From contig OZ038399.1 of the NCBI GenBank assembly GCA_964036045.1, positions 24,126,044-24,190,043 of the forward strand: DNA of 64,000 bases, given 5' to 3'. Shown in pieces: positions 40,336 to 50,939 of this stretch (positions are counted from its first letter, which is position 1; each line of letters opens with the position of its first letter). Made by a program: the position numbers and the translations under genes. Origin of the DNA: Eutreptiella sp. 'Long Island Sound 2002' (lineage: Eukaryota > Euglenozoa > Euglenophyceae > Eutreptiales > Eutreptiaceae). Under the pieces are notes generated by a model. The model was not told the origin of the DNA. It was given only the letters and a program-made list of their open reading frames with translations, and did not search any database.

Positions 40336-40685
40336 GCGTTTTCGTTGGGGTTGAAGTTGACGATTAGCACGACCCTTACCTAAAACGATGCACATTCGTC
40401 ACACTTGCACAGAGGCCTTTCAGCCTGCCGAGCATTGATGTTTATTCTACAGTCTGTGTGCTTGGCTGTCCGTGTACAGTGGAAAGATGTACACAGGTCA
40501 CATGCATGTGGCACCCCTTGTTATCTTTATCTTATCATTGCACCTCCTCATCCCAGGATGTCAGTGCATGGTGTGCTCCAATGACAGTCACAGCAGTTTA
40601 TTTCAAACTCCGTGGTTGTCCCATCGTCGTATGCTGGTTACCTTCAGAGTCCTGAGAAGGGCACTGTGCCTTTTCCTCATATTTT
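40336..40685. other. No recognisable gene
   Basis: Nothing recognised. Confidence 0.35.
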
Positions 40686-40840
40686 GCAGCGCTGCACACC
40701 ACACCACGCTACAACACAACACAATGTAGCACAGCACAGCACAGCACAACAAACCACACCACACCACACCACACTACAACACACTACACCAAACAGCACC
40801 ACAACACAACACACCACCACACCACACCACACCGCTCAAG
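40686..40840. repeat. Degenerate CACCA/CACAA pentanucleotide array
   Basis: About 30 imperfect 5-base units mixing ACCAC, ACAAC and GCACA. Related to the arrays at 48797-48948 and 52100-52553. Confidence 0.85.
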
Positions 40841-40899
40841 AAGCCCCACTGCCCACTGCCCCCTGCAGTATCAGTTCACTAGAGGAGAGGTGTTTGGGG

Positions 40900-41090
40900 C
40901 AGCTCAAGAAACAAGGTGTCCAAACAAGTGGGCCGAGCAGCCCCAGGCAACACACATCGCGACACACAGCACGCGTTCAGACATACAGCCCCCTGTTTTG
41001 CATTTTCCTATTTGCAAGACATTGTGGCCATTGCCTTTTGGTAACAGCACCTTCGGCACACACCGCAACAGCACAGCCAGGCGATCATGG
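40900..41090 (+). repeat. Repeat P, copy 1
   Basis: Shares with 51965-52100 the string CATTGCC-TTTGGTAACAG-CCTTCGGCACAC and the preceding ACACA-GTTTAGAC-ACAGCCC order. At 52 kb the pentanucleotide array follows this block; here the array precedes it by 60 bases. Confidence 0.65.
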
Positions 41091-41309
41091 TGACCGTGGC
41101 CATGGAGGATGTCACGGGAATGCTAGGGTGGACGGTGGTGCTACCCGGGTGCAAGCACCCCCCCTCCCGTGTGACACCTGCCTCCACAGGCTCCAGGGGA
41201 CGTCCGGTTTTCAACGCGGGGCAGGGAGTCAATAAAGCACCCCCAAAGTGGGGGGGGGGGGGGGTTCAAGAAAAGGGCTCCATCAACAGACGGACTATTA
41301 ATCATTTTC
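41091..41309. other. G-run spacer
   Basis: A G-run lies at about 41250-41261. No gene recognised. Confidence 0.35.
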
Positions 41310-41520
41310 ATGAACTGTGGCGTTGAATGCGCCGATTCTTACGTTTTTTCTTGAGCATTGAAAGCAGTCAAACTTTTTTTCCCGCCAATAAATACATGGT
41401 AAATGATGAATTTTCTGAACCCCCTCTGCAAGTTGATTCCAAAACTCCATTTTCATGTTGTGCCGAATTTGTGGTCCGGGTCTCCTCCGGGGCTCGGGGG
41501 TCGGTCTCGGGCAGGTTTTT
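41310..41520 (+). repeat. Dispersed repeat family M, copy 2
   Basis: Aligns with 2545-2740 (GAACTGTGGCG, TTTTTTC, TGAACCCCCTC, GATTCCAAAACTCC) and again ends in G-runs. Confidence 0.55.
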
Positions 41521-41814
41521 TTTGGGGGGGGTCAATTGAGCTTTTGGGGGGGGGGGGGCTAGCCAAAGGGCCGGATGGATCCCCCCCAAGGTTGAAAGCC
41601 CGCTCTGATAACCCTTCTAGGTATCCATACTCAGGTGGACCCTTTTATATGTGTACCTAGAGGAGGACCACTAGGTGTTCACGCTCCGTGGGGCGCTAGC
41701 CTGTCACGCCGGAGGCCTAGCAGTGGTGCGGCATCCGACACAACCCATTCAAGAATATTGGGGGGGGTGCCCCAAGGAATGCCATGCACACAGTGTGCAT
41801 ACAGTGCAAAGTTT
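41521..41814. other. G-runs and GCACGCAG-type motif
   Basis: G-runs near 41520-41528 and 41550-41560. GGAATGCCATGCACACAGTG at about 41776 matches the end of repeat family F at 13695. No gene. Confidence 0.4.
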
Positions 41815-41975
41815 TGTATACGGACTACCCTCGATCATCCATGGTGACAACGACATTCAATTCACCAGCCCTACTAGTTGGTACCGAAGCACGCTGAAAG
41901 CTATGGGGACACAAGCCCAGTTTGGCACTCCCTACTCGACCACTAATGGAGATGTTCATGCGTGCATCCAAGTAC
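41815..41975 (+). pseudogene. Retroelement integrase core fragment
   Basis: One frame reads LPSIIHGDNDIQFTSPTSWY, then GTQAQFGTPYSTTNGDVHAC. This is the second half of a retroviral-type integrase core: the second catalytic Asp in HGDND, then the STTNG-x-V segment in which the third residue, normally Glu, is His. So the fragment is catalytically dead. It fits a Ty3/gypsy-like LTR retrotransposon. No LTRs or RT are seen next to it. Confidence 0.65.
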
Positions 41976-42909
41976 CAGGTTGGCAATGTTTCAATGTGTA
42001 TCCTATTGGCTTTCTTGCTTCGCTATGTTATACAAAGGTGGCATCGTGGTTTTCACTACAATGTGCACGCAGTGCGCACACCGTGCAAAAGCATGGCCCC
42101 GGTCGCCATTCTTGGTCATCAGGGTCATGAGCACGCCGTTGCCCGAGCCATGGATCACTCTCACAGAAGAGGCCGTCCCTTTTCCAATGCCCGCGAAGTG
42201 CCCAATGCATGAGTGCCCAAGACACTTGAACAAGGGACCAATCTGTATGGCCCTCCACACGGCAGGGGTCTTGCCCTCGGAGTTGCACCTAGCACTTGAA
42301 ACCCATGTACGAGAGCACCGTGGGAGATGGGTGGGCCTAGTCCCTCACTAGATGCCCACGGCGGCGCCATGTCACCTGCAGCCATGCATGGAGCATGTGG
42401 TTCCACGACCTCTTGCGGCTGGCCACATTTCAGTTCTCCAGCTTGCAGAACAAGTAGGTGTGTACACGGTCATCCTTGATTTGGAGTCCGCCGTGGGCAC
42501 TTGTGCACCTACTAGCAGCACGGGCACTGCGGGGATGGCATACACCATCTATATGCACACACCCTGGAAGCCACCCGCTTGACCCCCAAGGCGGCTATCG
42601 ACAAAGTGGTGACCCTATCCCAACGGACCGCAGACATCAACGTGCAAGGGGACACCGCAACCCAAGATGAGCCGCAATTGGACCTCATGTGGATGCTTTG
42701 CCCCCCCCCCCCCCTTTTTGTCTCAACGGACAAGTTTTGGGGGCCCCACTAATTGGCCTTGGTGGACTTGTAGGACTTGGTCCAAGAACAAGCAGCAATC
42801 CCGGAACGGGTGTAGTACAAGTACCGATGGGGCCAAAATTAGCAATGAGGCCTAGGGTTGCCGCTAGACCGCATGCCCACTTGGTCTACGACCATTTGCA
42901 GGGGGCATA
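41976..42909. other. Possible LTR-element remnants, no clear gene
   Basis: Frames continue open in places (for example 42114-42348) but without a domain. AIDKVVTLSQRTADINVQGD at about 42590-42650 looks helical and gag-like. A C-run lies at 42702-42714. Confidence 0.35.
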
Positions 42910-42956
42910 GGGGGAACGTTAGTGCGCCGGGCATCTTTTGTGACCCGTGCCCCACC

Positions 42957-43256
42957 GATGGACTGTTGCCGTTGATATGTTGGGCAACATTATATGGATT
43001 TGCCCCTTGGCCCCCGGGACATCATCAAATGTTTTGATTTGGGATGTGTATGGACCTTCTCGTACCTGAGGTGATTTCTTTGATTTCGAAGTTGGGGGCC
43101 ATGATGGTGCTTATAAAGGCCGGATTCATGTCATTGTGCCATTCATGGGAAGAAAGGATGGCACTTTGACAGCCCACCAACAATGTTATAATGACGTGCA
43201 CGGGTGGTATAGGGCACGCATTGAGCAGCTGTTTGCTCGGTTGTGGCACGCAAGAT
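42957..43256 (+). pseudogene. Harbinger-like transposase core, copy B
   Basis: Encodes WTVAVDMLGNIIW, APG, LIWD, GGHDGAYKG, VPFMGRKDG and ARIEQLFARLW, with all three acidic catalytic positions, but a TGA replaces CGA (Arg in copy A) after GPSRT at about 43066. So this copy cannot make the core in one piece. The residue differences from copy A are few and mostly conservative. Confidence 0.75.
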
Positions 43257-43394
43257 GAGGCAGAGGATGAGGCAGATGAGTGTGTGTTGTGTTGCCAGAA
43301 GCGCTCCACCGTCGCAGTTTGTGATGAGTGTAAGGAGCACTATTGTACTGAATGTATTGACACCCACACTTGTGGGACCAATGTTGTTTGTTAA
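43191..43394 (+). CDS. B-box-like zinc-finger ORF, copy B
   Basis: Here the overlapping zinc-finger frame has an ATG (MTCTGGIGHALSSCLLGCG) and runs 67 codons through DEAEDEADECVLC and CDECKEHYCTECIDTHTC to TAA. Pattern C-x2-C-x9-C-x2-C-x4-C-x2-C-x4-H as in copy A. Its intactness in both copies, while the DDE frame is broken here, suggests it matters on its own or that little time has passed. No partner is visible. Confidence 0.5.
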   Translation: MTCTGGIGHALSSCLLGCGTQDEAEDEADECVLCCQKRSTVAVCDECKEHYCTECIDTHTCGTNVVC

Positions 43395-43602
43395 GTACAA
43401 TACAGATGACAGTTGGAGTTACTGAATTCACAGATATTGCTTTATTATGCAACGTGCTTTGCAGGGAAGGTGCGCAATCCATCATGGTCTATTTGGGGGG
43501 CCTTCTCCATCAGAGGGTAAACCTCACGCTGAAGTCGGGATAATTAGTAGAAAGGTAGCGCGCCGGGCGCGCGCCGAGTGCGCGCCGGGCAAACATTCCC
43601 CC

Positions 43603-43973
43603 ATAGCACATGGGGGCATCGCCAGTGGTGGGCCCACTTGCATGGAGTGATTGCTATGGGGCACCCTCCCGTGTGGGCATGGTGCTCTGCCCAATATGTC
43701 TCCTGGGCTCGCTGGAAGTGGTTCTTGGCCCACGCGCCCCGTCGAACCCAATCTTGGGCCACCGCCACCTACCATGAGTGCTCTGAGTGGTGGAGCCCCA
43801 GACAACCATTCTTCTAGGGCCCCCGGGGCGCCTGCGTGTTGGAATAGCGGGAGGTGCCTGTGATGTGTTTTCAGCAACACACCATGAGCGTGTCGTTGGC
43901 GTGTGGACCGTGGCTATGGGGCGGTAGACGGTGACCGCGGCGTAGAGTTTCATCGGGACCTTGGCCTTGAGTA
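43603..43973. other. No recognisable gene
   Basis: Spacer between copy B and the pogo-like element. A GGGGGC-rich stretch near 43820; overlapping ORFs are not convincing. Confidence 0.35.
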
Positions 43974-44469
43974 CAAAAATATGTCAATTAATGTACCCTC
44001 CCAAAAGTGTGGCAATGTACCTTTTTGGGGGTTTTTTTCGGTTACCAAAAGTGGGTACAAAAGTCTATCAATGTACCTTATTTGGGGGGGGGGGGGTCAG
44101 TGCCGCACCTGTAGGTGAGCGGCAAAGCACCACAGTCCATTTTTGCCGTCGGCGGATCGAATCCGGCCTCCGCATCTGCCGCTTCCGGGAATTTTTGGAG
44201 GGAGGAAAAACAGCTTCGAGAGCCCTCACCAGGTTTGCATTGGATTTTGATATTTTGCATGGTGTATTTGAATGTAGAATGAATTGGTCGATTTCCGTGC
44301 TCAGAAAACCAGATGTCCGATCGAATTTGAGCGTGAATTTGAGAGAAGGTGAGACAGAGCTGCGTTCGACAAGATTGTTGAGATCCTATTCTCCAGTCCG
44401 TCCAGTCTTTGTTCGGTGCCATTCGTCCAGTTAGGCACAAAGGCATGTTGGTCATGTTGTGACATTTTG

Positions 44470-44965
44470 GACCTGACGAAGTTACGAATTCTTCACTCAG
44501 CCCACATCAGGTGCTACGAACAGCGGCGAAACCTACGAGGTAATTTGTGCTTGTCCTTCACATCCGCTGACTTTATTCCACCCTGGATGACAAACATGGT
44601 GGTTATTTTGGCACACTTTTATTTTGTTGTAGTTACGAATTCTTCGCGCGGCCAACATCCAATTCGACGAACAAGGGCACGACACCCTTGTAGGTACTCG
44701 TGCTTGTCCTCTCGAGTCCTCACTTTCTGTGTGAGACATCCGTGAATTTATTTACATATCTCATGAGGGCATCACTTTCATTTTCGGACACTCTTGCTTT
44801 GCTGCAGGAACAAGCTCCTCGCGTAGCAAACATCCAGTTCAACGAAAAAGGGCGCGGCGCCACTCTAAGTACCTTTCGCGTTATCACCTACTGTTTGTCA
44901 CATCCGTGAAGTGTTTTGCTACCTTCATGAAGAAATCATTGTCATTTCCTGACACTTTGCTCAGT
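44470..44965 (+). repeat. Three ~165-bp repeats upstream of transposase
   Basis: Units begin near 44475, 44630 and 44805 with (T/C)ACGAATTCTTC or GAACAAGCTCCTC, then CAACATCCAATTCGACGAAC-like sequence, then CTTGTCC/CACATCCG and a T-rich tail. Each is preceded by AG after a pyrimidine stretch and followed by a GTA(A/C) step, so they could be duplicated exons. Only about 65 to 70 percent alike. Confidence 0.5.
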
Positions 44966-44976
44966 TACGAATCAGG

Positions 44977-47418
44977 ATGCCACCAAAACGGATCGGGCGT
45001 GGAAGGAAGTTCTTGGGAAGAACTTCGAAGACTCCAAGACCACCTATGCAGAGTGCCAGCCCACAAGTCAGCACTGAAGAGTTTCCTAAGTGGTGGTTTA
45101 AAACGGATAGTGAACTGGGCTGCTTTTCAAATGTGGCCCTCATGCAGGGCATCTATGGTGAGAAAACCTTGGTGAACATGATTTGTAGTGAACTCAACCT
45201 TCAAGAAACTAGATAGACGCCAAGCCTCCTTCAGAGACTTCAAATTGGGGCCAGTGGGTACAATTTGTTGCACTGGTTCATAGATGATTATGAAGATTGG
45301 ACTGCAATGGCCCAAGTTGAGGCACCTGTGGTTGATGCATAGACACTTGTGGTTGAGGCCCTTGTGGTTGATGTACAGTCAACACCGCTCACCCCTCCTC
45401 TTGTGAAAGGAAGGATGCAATCTAAGCTGCATGCCTTTTTTACTGTCCAAGCCTCTGCAGCCAGCACACCCACGGCCCATTCCCCTGCAATATGCAGTTC
45501 CCTTGCAACCCCCAGCTCACAGGGTAGTGGCAGTGGACAAGATGTGTTGCCTGCACTGGAAAGGTCACGCACTGATGATAAAAGGATGCCAGATGCTCAG
45601 ATCAGGGAACGTGTTCAGGTTTGTAGGGGTTATGATAAAATGAAAATTTTTGGAAACATGGACAAACGCATCGCCCAACTCTGCTCGGAATTCCCCTTCC
45701 TCTCAAGAGCTACTGATGTTGCGAACCTAGTTAAGAGGTGGAAGGCAGAGTACAAAAAATTTGTCTTTGCCAATGAAAAAAACAAAATTCAAACGTCCAG
45801 ACGACACAAAGGTCGCGTCGTGCTCCTGCAGCGCGTACCAAAAACACACACAAAAGCCAACAGTGTTTGGAGGGAGTTGCGGGACTGGCTCCTCCCTCTC
45901 CTGTCCAACCTGCGACGCGAGTGCAACATAGTGACTGTAGAAAGGTTCCACACCTGCGTACTTGAGGATGTTGAGTTTTAGTCCGGGAGTGAGGGTTTAG
46001 CAGAGAGGGATCCCAAGGGAATGAAAGCCCTACTGAAGTCCGACAAGTCAACGTGTGAGTGGTTAGTTAACCGTGTGGGTGCATGCTTAGGGGTTCCCCT
46101 AAAAACCGGTGTAACCCTGGTTGCGGCTTCTATTCTTGCGGAAGAGGTGCAGCTTTTTTATGCAAGGAAGGGATCAGTGTCACAAACGGACCTGAAAAGT
46201 CCACGCCTTGCTAACCTAGACGAGACCAGGATTCAATGGGGTCTCGGTCTGACGAAAGTTCTTTTCAGCCCTGACGAGATCGGTGTGAAACGCAAATGTG
46301 TGCGACGTTTTGTTGGGGATAAAGGAGGTGTCACTCTGTGCTTGGTGATAGACGCTCAGAAAATTCTGCTTGCCCAAATCATAATCAAGGGAAAAAAGGG
46401 ACGGCTCAGCAAAAATGTGCGCAACCTGCCCCACCACAAGTGGCAGATTGTTTTCTTTGACGCACAGCCAGCCTGTTGGCAGGATACAAACACCATGGAA
46501 CGTTTCATGACCAAGCTGGGTTCGGTAGCCTCCAATGTGATTTTATGTGTTGACAACTTTGGACCACATTTTGCTGCGTCTTTGAAGGTTGTGGCTGCAC
46601 AACACAACAATCAGTTACGTAACCTTGTGCCCAATGCAACACCTTATCAACAAGCATTGGATCAAATGTTCAAAGAGGTGAAACGACTTGTGAAAGGTGA
46701 ATTTCTCAAACGCCTTTTGAAGCAGGCATCCATGGGGTGTCATGCCCGAACCACTGACAAGTTACCACACCCCAATTATGAGGAACTGGGTGACATTGTC
46801 GAACAGCCTTGTCTACAACTCAACAACACAGACATAGTTGCTCGGTCCTGGCGGTTGTGCGGTCTGGGGCCTGGCGCCAGCTTTGAGGGAATGAATCCAG
46901 GTTTCAGGGAACTGCTAAGCATTGCACCAACACTTGAAGCTAGGACTGCATCCCTGAGAAAAGCGAACCTGCCACCGACCACAATTGTGCCGTGGGGTAA
47001 GTGCTAGGACCTGTTGCAAGAGGTGGAGGTGGTAGAGGGTGACAGCATAGAAGATATCAATCTGTTGTCCATTGAAAATGCACCTCAGGCAGCACAACTC
47101 AATGCTATTGGTCACTTGCTGGACATTGCTGTTGATGCCCAGCCCTAGGTAGTGGAACCTATAGGACCGGTGGAACCTGCAGCAGGACCTACAGAACCTG
47201 CAAGAGCACCTTGAAGCACTGCAGCAAGTCCAGGTGCACCAGAAAACAGCACCAACCTTGCCCCTCAGCCAGCTCAGCCACTTGGGAGAGGAAAGGCCGA
47301 GTGTCAGGCACCTGCTTCGCAGCCCAACAAGTCACAAAGAACTTCCACCCGGTCTGGCCGCGTTGTGCGTCGACCACCAAGCTTGGAGTATTTGGACGCT
47401 CTGCGCCACCGTGATTAA
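44977..47418 (+). pseudogene. Pogo-like DD35D transposase with in-frame stops
   Basis: A single frame of 814 codons from ATG 44977 (MPPKRIGRGRKFLG) to TAA 47416. It is interrupted by five TAG (45214, 45340, 45979, 47005, 47146) and one TGA (47212), with no frameshift. Catalytic residues: NLDET with D at 46219, CVDNFGPHF with D at 46552, ALDQMFKEVKR with D at 46660, spacing 35 between the last two, as in pogo/Tc1-type DDE nucleases. The N-terminal part has a helix-turn-helix-like stretch (MDKRIAQLCSEFPFLSRATD). The C-terminus is proline-rich and ends RSGRVVRRPPSLEYLDAL. The stop at 45340 lies where an adjacent internal repeat has CAG. The element's ends are still good, so it decayed recently or its stops are tolerated. 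Confidence 0.85.
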
Positions 47419-47793
47419 GTGCACAATGAATTGCATGTGGTGCTCTGCTTTTCCGTTATTGTGTGTTCTTTGCCTGCCACCACTTGTTTTGCTTTGAGGT
47501 CCAGAAAATTGATGGTTCTAGTGGTTGGGGGGGGGGGGAGCAAAGATTGCATTGTTGTATGAGAGAACAAACAATCTGCAGCCTTGGGGGGGGGGGTATG
47601 GTGTATTACATCTGGTGCCGAAGGCGGCAATTTTTTTTCAAAAGTGCAATAATGTACCCTTTTTCGGCACGTTATCACAAAGTCCGGCAAATGTGCCCTT
47701 TTTCGGGCGCTTGGGTTAATGTACCCATTTTGTAAGTGCAATAATGTACCCATTTTGGGAAACGGCTAGGGTACATTAATCGACATATTAGTG

Positions 47794-48069
47794 TACCATC
47801 ATTGCTGCATTGGGGGCCATGCATTGGGGCTTCATTTGGCCCCATAGCTCCGCCGTGATACACCGTGCTAGCCGAGATGTTGCGGGGGGCGTTGGCGGCC
47901 CATGGTGGTCCCCATGTATCGGAGAACTGGGGCGGCTGGAAGCTGGCCCGAGTGCCGTAGGGCCTTCCTCTGGTCGCCAGGGTATTGGTGACCTAGGAGT
48001 ACCCCAAATAAGCATCGACCGCTGCTGGGGCTGGGGAACACAGGGTTTGTAGTCCCCTATGGAGCCCTG
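47794..48069. other. LINE flank, minus strand
   Basis: Probably downstream part of the minus-strand LINE; no domain seen. Confidence 0.3.
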
Positions 48070-48610
48070 CCAGATTGTTTGATCGAGCACCGAGACACGC
48101 AGCACCCCTTGTAAGTAGGTTTGCTGGTCTACGAGAACTCCTTGTATGCGAGGACGGTGATTGTGTCATCCACCCACATCATCATGGGGTGTGCCATTGG
48201 AGTGATGGAGAACGCCCCATAGGCCATGCCCATGTACTTGATGAAGGGGATGGCCGCTATGGCCCCCACATTGATGCCTTGTTTTTTGCCCTGGGGGCTG
48301 CTTAGCGGCTACTCAAGCAGCTTACTTTGCAGGGCTCCAACGGAATTGTGTAATGATACCCCTCCGTGTGGGTGAAGAGGTGGTCTTTGGTGCCTAGCCC
48401 TATGTGGCTGCTCACCACAGGGTGGACGTCTTGGGCTATGACGTCAAAATACTTGGCGAGGTCGGTGATGAGCACATCCACCACCTGCCTACGGAGGCGC
48501 GGCAAGTCCAACACCATGTGGACTGTGCGCACGACCTTCTGAAGGGACATTCCTTTCATCGCTTCAACAAGGTAAGGCCCTCCCAAGGCCCGCTCGTACA
48601 CCTAGGAGCC
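48070..48610 (-). pseudogene. LINE reverse transcriptase, minus strand
   Basis: Reading the minus strand from 48610 down: VRTVHMVLDLPRLRRQVVD, then VLITDLAKYFDVIAQD (the D-x-(A/S)-K-x-FD block with the first catalytic Asp), HIGLG, and, after a frameshift near 48300, QGINVGAIAAIP and MMWVDDTITVLAYKEF with the VDD catalytic pair (normally ADD). Block order is that of a non-LTR reverse transcriptase. At least one frameshift and a TAG or TGA break it, so it is dead. Confidence 0.65.
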
Positions 48611-48796
48611 CTCCGTGTAGAACGCCACGGGCACCAGCTTGGAGATGTGCGGGGAGGATGTGATTCCCTGGTGGTTTGCCGCCTCGACCAGCTGGTTGGG
48701 GTCTTTGAGGAGGAGCGTCACCCTACCCCGTTTGCCTGTTTGCTTGCATACATAGGGGTCATGCATGACGTGGCACAAGGTGCACTAGTTGGACTA
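48611..48796. other. Spacer
   Basis: Possibly further upstream LINE sequence on the minus strand; not resolved. Confidence 0.25.
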
Positions 48797-48948
48797 ACAC
48801 AACGTAACACAACACAACGTAACACAAGACAACACAACACAACACAACACAACACAACACAACACAACACAACACAACACAACACAACACAACACAACAC
48901 AACACAACACAACACAACACAACACAACACAACACAACACAACACAAC
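48797..48948. repeat. (ACAAC)n pentanucleotide array
   Basis: About 30 units. Its left edge carries the interruption pattern AACGTAACACAACACAACGT then AACACAAGACAAC, identical to the left part of the array at 52246-52290. Frames through it encode only QHNTT or VVLCC periodic peptides. Confidence 0.97.
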
Positions 48949-49131
48949 TCCCACTCCTAATGGCATCGCGGTGAAGGCACAAATGGTCCTTTTGTGTATG
49001 GTTTTTGGGTATCTTTGTTTCACCGCATCCAGCAAGGCAAGAAGTTGTTATTTGCGGTTGGCATGCGGTGCTAGAGTTCGTTACTGGGTAACCCCTATCG
49101 GGACCACCATACTGTGTCGCGTAAGTAGGTA
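48949..49131. other. Spacer
   Basis: Nothing recognised. Confidence 0.3.
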
Positions 49132-49489
49132 CCCCCACTCCCCTTTGTCCAAGCAACACTCGGCGTTGGTTCCGTCAATTTTTGCACCATGGATTTTGGC
49201 AGTGCATTTTCAATTGGTCCTACCTACTGTGTGCTATGTGTGTTGTCTAATACCTTGGTTCTAAGATGCATGATGTTCATATTTTGTGTCAAGGAAGCTG
49301 ATTTGGGCAGGATGCCCTTTATAACATATTTTGCCTCTTGGTTTTCAGAATAGTACACCATGTCTTTCCGCATGTACCATGCACAATGTTACGCGGAAGC
49401 AACACCCTTGTCCAAGCAACACTGGGCGTTGGTTCCGTCAATACCTGGTCATTTACCGTTGCTTGGACAAGGGGGTGGAGTGGGGGGGG
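49132..49489 (+). mobile_element. Poly-C/G-ended DNA transposon, CAAC family
   Basis: The left end is CCCCCACTCCCCTTTGTCCAAG-CAAC; the right end is GTTG-CTTGGACAAGGGGGTGGAGTG then a G-run, its inverse. TA flanks both sides (49130-49131, 49490-49491). Inside the left end: CAAC-ACTCGGC-GTTG-GTTCCGTCAA; before the right end: GGAAGCAACACCCTTGTCCAAG then CAAC-ACTGGGC-GTTG-GTTCCGTCAA. 358 bp, no ORF of note. This family word differs from the other three. Confidence 0.85.
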
Positions 49490-50939
49490 TATGGGCCCAG
49501 TAGTGAAAGCATACCACAACATGTAACCCTGGGTGGCTACAAAAATAGGCCCTGCGAAAGGGGATGTCCCCGTGCTAGTGCCGTGTTGTATGTTCAATGT
49601 TCGCACAATCGTTGCTGCATGAATGATGCTCGGTGATCCGCGCCGGTGACAGAACGAATGTACCCAATGCTTGGCAGTTACCCCGGATGGTTTTCCATGT
49701 TCTACAAAAGATCGGTGTTTAACATCGTAATGTGACTTTTGCAAGTCCTTAAGGTTTGTGAGGTATCGGCCCTGTTGACCTCTTTGGGGATGTCAATGTG
49801 TGCACCAAGGGGTGCCTTGGCTAGCAAAAGACCTCTTCTTTCAGCGGAATTTTAGCCTACTTTCACCGGATATGGATAAAATGCTTTTTTCTGATTGTAT
49901 GGAATCTTACTTCCAACCATTTGCCAAATTTTTCTTTGATATCGAGTTTAGCCGGATCCGGTGGAATCTGTTTGCAGACCCGAATGTGCTAGTGGTACAC
50001 TTCTACTGAAATATGCTTACCGTGTAAATGAAGTGCATGACCTCAACCTTGAGTTTCGCCCTTCTACTTGCATGTGTACCCTCTTCCCATCCCTATCACA
50101 CATCCGGATTGTATTGTCGGACAATTGCTTCATGTGTTGCTGCTATCGTTTGAGGACCTCACTCTTTGCAACAAGTAGGACATTTAACTTTTGGAATAAA
50201 AAGGGGTACCGGTGGTCCTCGAAATTTGCATGTTTGGCACGCACCTCCGTTTCACCGGATCGGGCGAAACAACTCGTCGGTATTTTTCATATGTGTTTAC
50301 TCGCTAGGTCCAGAAAGGATGATTGAAATCATAACCTTGCGCCATGCACCTCGAACATGTATGTTGGTGAACAATCTTCAAACCATTTTCTACTCAACTT
50401 CTTCCCCACAATCTTGTACTAGTATTGAACCTAGGAACATATCACTTTCATTTTAGCACGATACATATTTTAGCCGAAGTCTAATGTGTAAGGTATTTGA
50501 ATATTCCTCATTCCAATCGATACATCATAATTTTCAAAGTACTCAAACATCATCTTTTTCTGAAACATGCCTCCATCTCCTCCATTTCTTGAACAATATT
50601 TTCGAAAAAATTGTCCGGCGAAACATCCAGCGAAACGAGAAATTGACCCTCGAACACACATATGGCATCTCTTGAGCTTGGCTGTACACATTGACTGTAC
50701 ACCGTTGCCTTGTAGGGAGCAGTGGGCAGTGGACATCCTTCAATACACCGCCTGCACCGCAAGGTATTGTGTCGTACACCACTGCACAGGCAATGGGCGG
50801 AGGATCTCTAGCATTACACTGCCGCATTGCAAGCGGCAAGTGGGTAGTGGGTATCCTCTAGCACACCACCACTGTAGGCGGCAGTAAGCAACGGATCTCA
50901 TGTTGGACACTGCCGCATTGTAGGGGTCAGTGGGCAGTG
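49490..50939. other. No recognisable gene
   Basis: AT-richer sequence. Two overlapping frames (49800-50009, 49961-50326) have plausible composition but no domain. AGTGGGCAGTGG-ATCCT words repeat near 50720, 50840 and 50930. Confidence 0.35.

Larger units (their letters stand above)
42910..43602 (+). mobile_element. Harbinger-like DNA transposon, copy B
   Basis: GGGGGAACGTTAG at the left and CAAACATTCCCCC at the right, flanked by an exact ATA duplication (42907-42909 and 43603-43605). 693 bp, about 90 percent identical to copy A at 14720-15420, but with only one CGCGCCGGGC repeat at the left and an extra one at the right. PIF/Harbinger elements duplicate 3-bp A/T-rich targets, which matches. 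Confidence 0.9.
43974..47793 (+). mobile_element. Complete pogo-like DNA transposon
   Basis: The left end CAAAAATATGTCAATTAATG and right end (reverse complement) CACTAATATGTCGATTAATG, both continuing TACCCT, form about 26-bp inverted repeats with three or four mismatches. TA lies on each side (43972-43973, 47794-47795). Inside both ends the word AATGTACC(C/A)TTTT is repeated, about three times at the left and four or five at the right, as expected of transposase-binding sites. Length 3820 bp. The DD35D transposase lies within. This is the only nearly full-length autonomous-type DNA transposon in the window. Confidence 0.9.

Noticed and set aside
48718-49159. Periodic VVLCC / QHNTT ORFs on both strands
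   Set aside because: They are translations of (ACAAC)n arrays, here and at 51921-52690. No unique sequence of length supports a gene.
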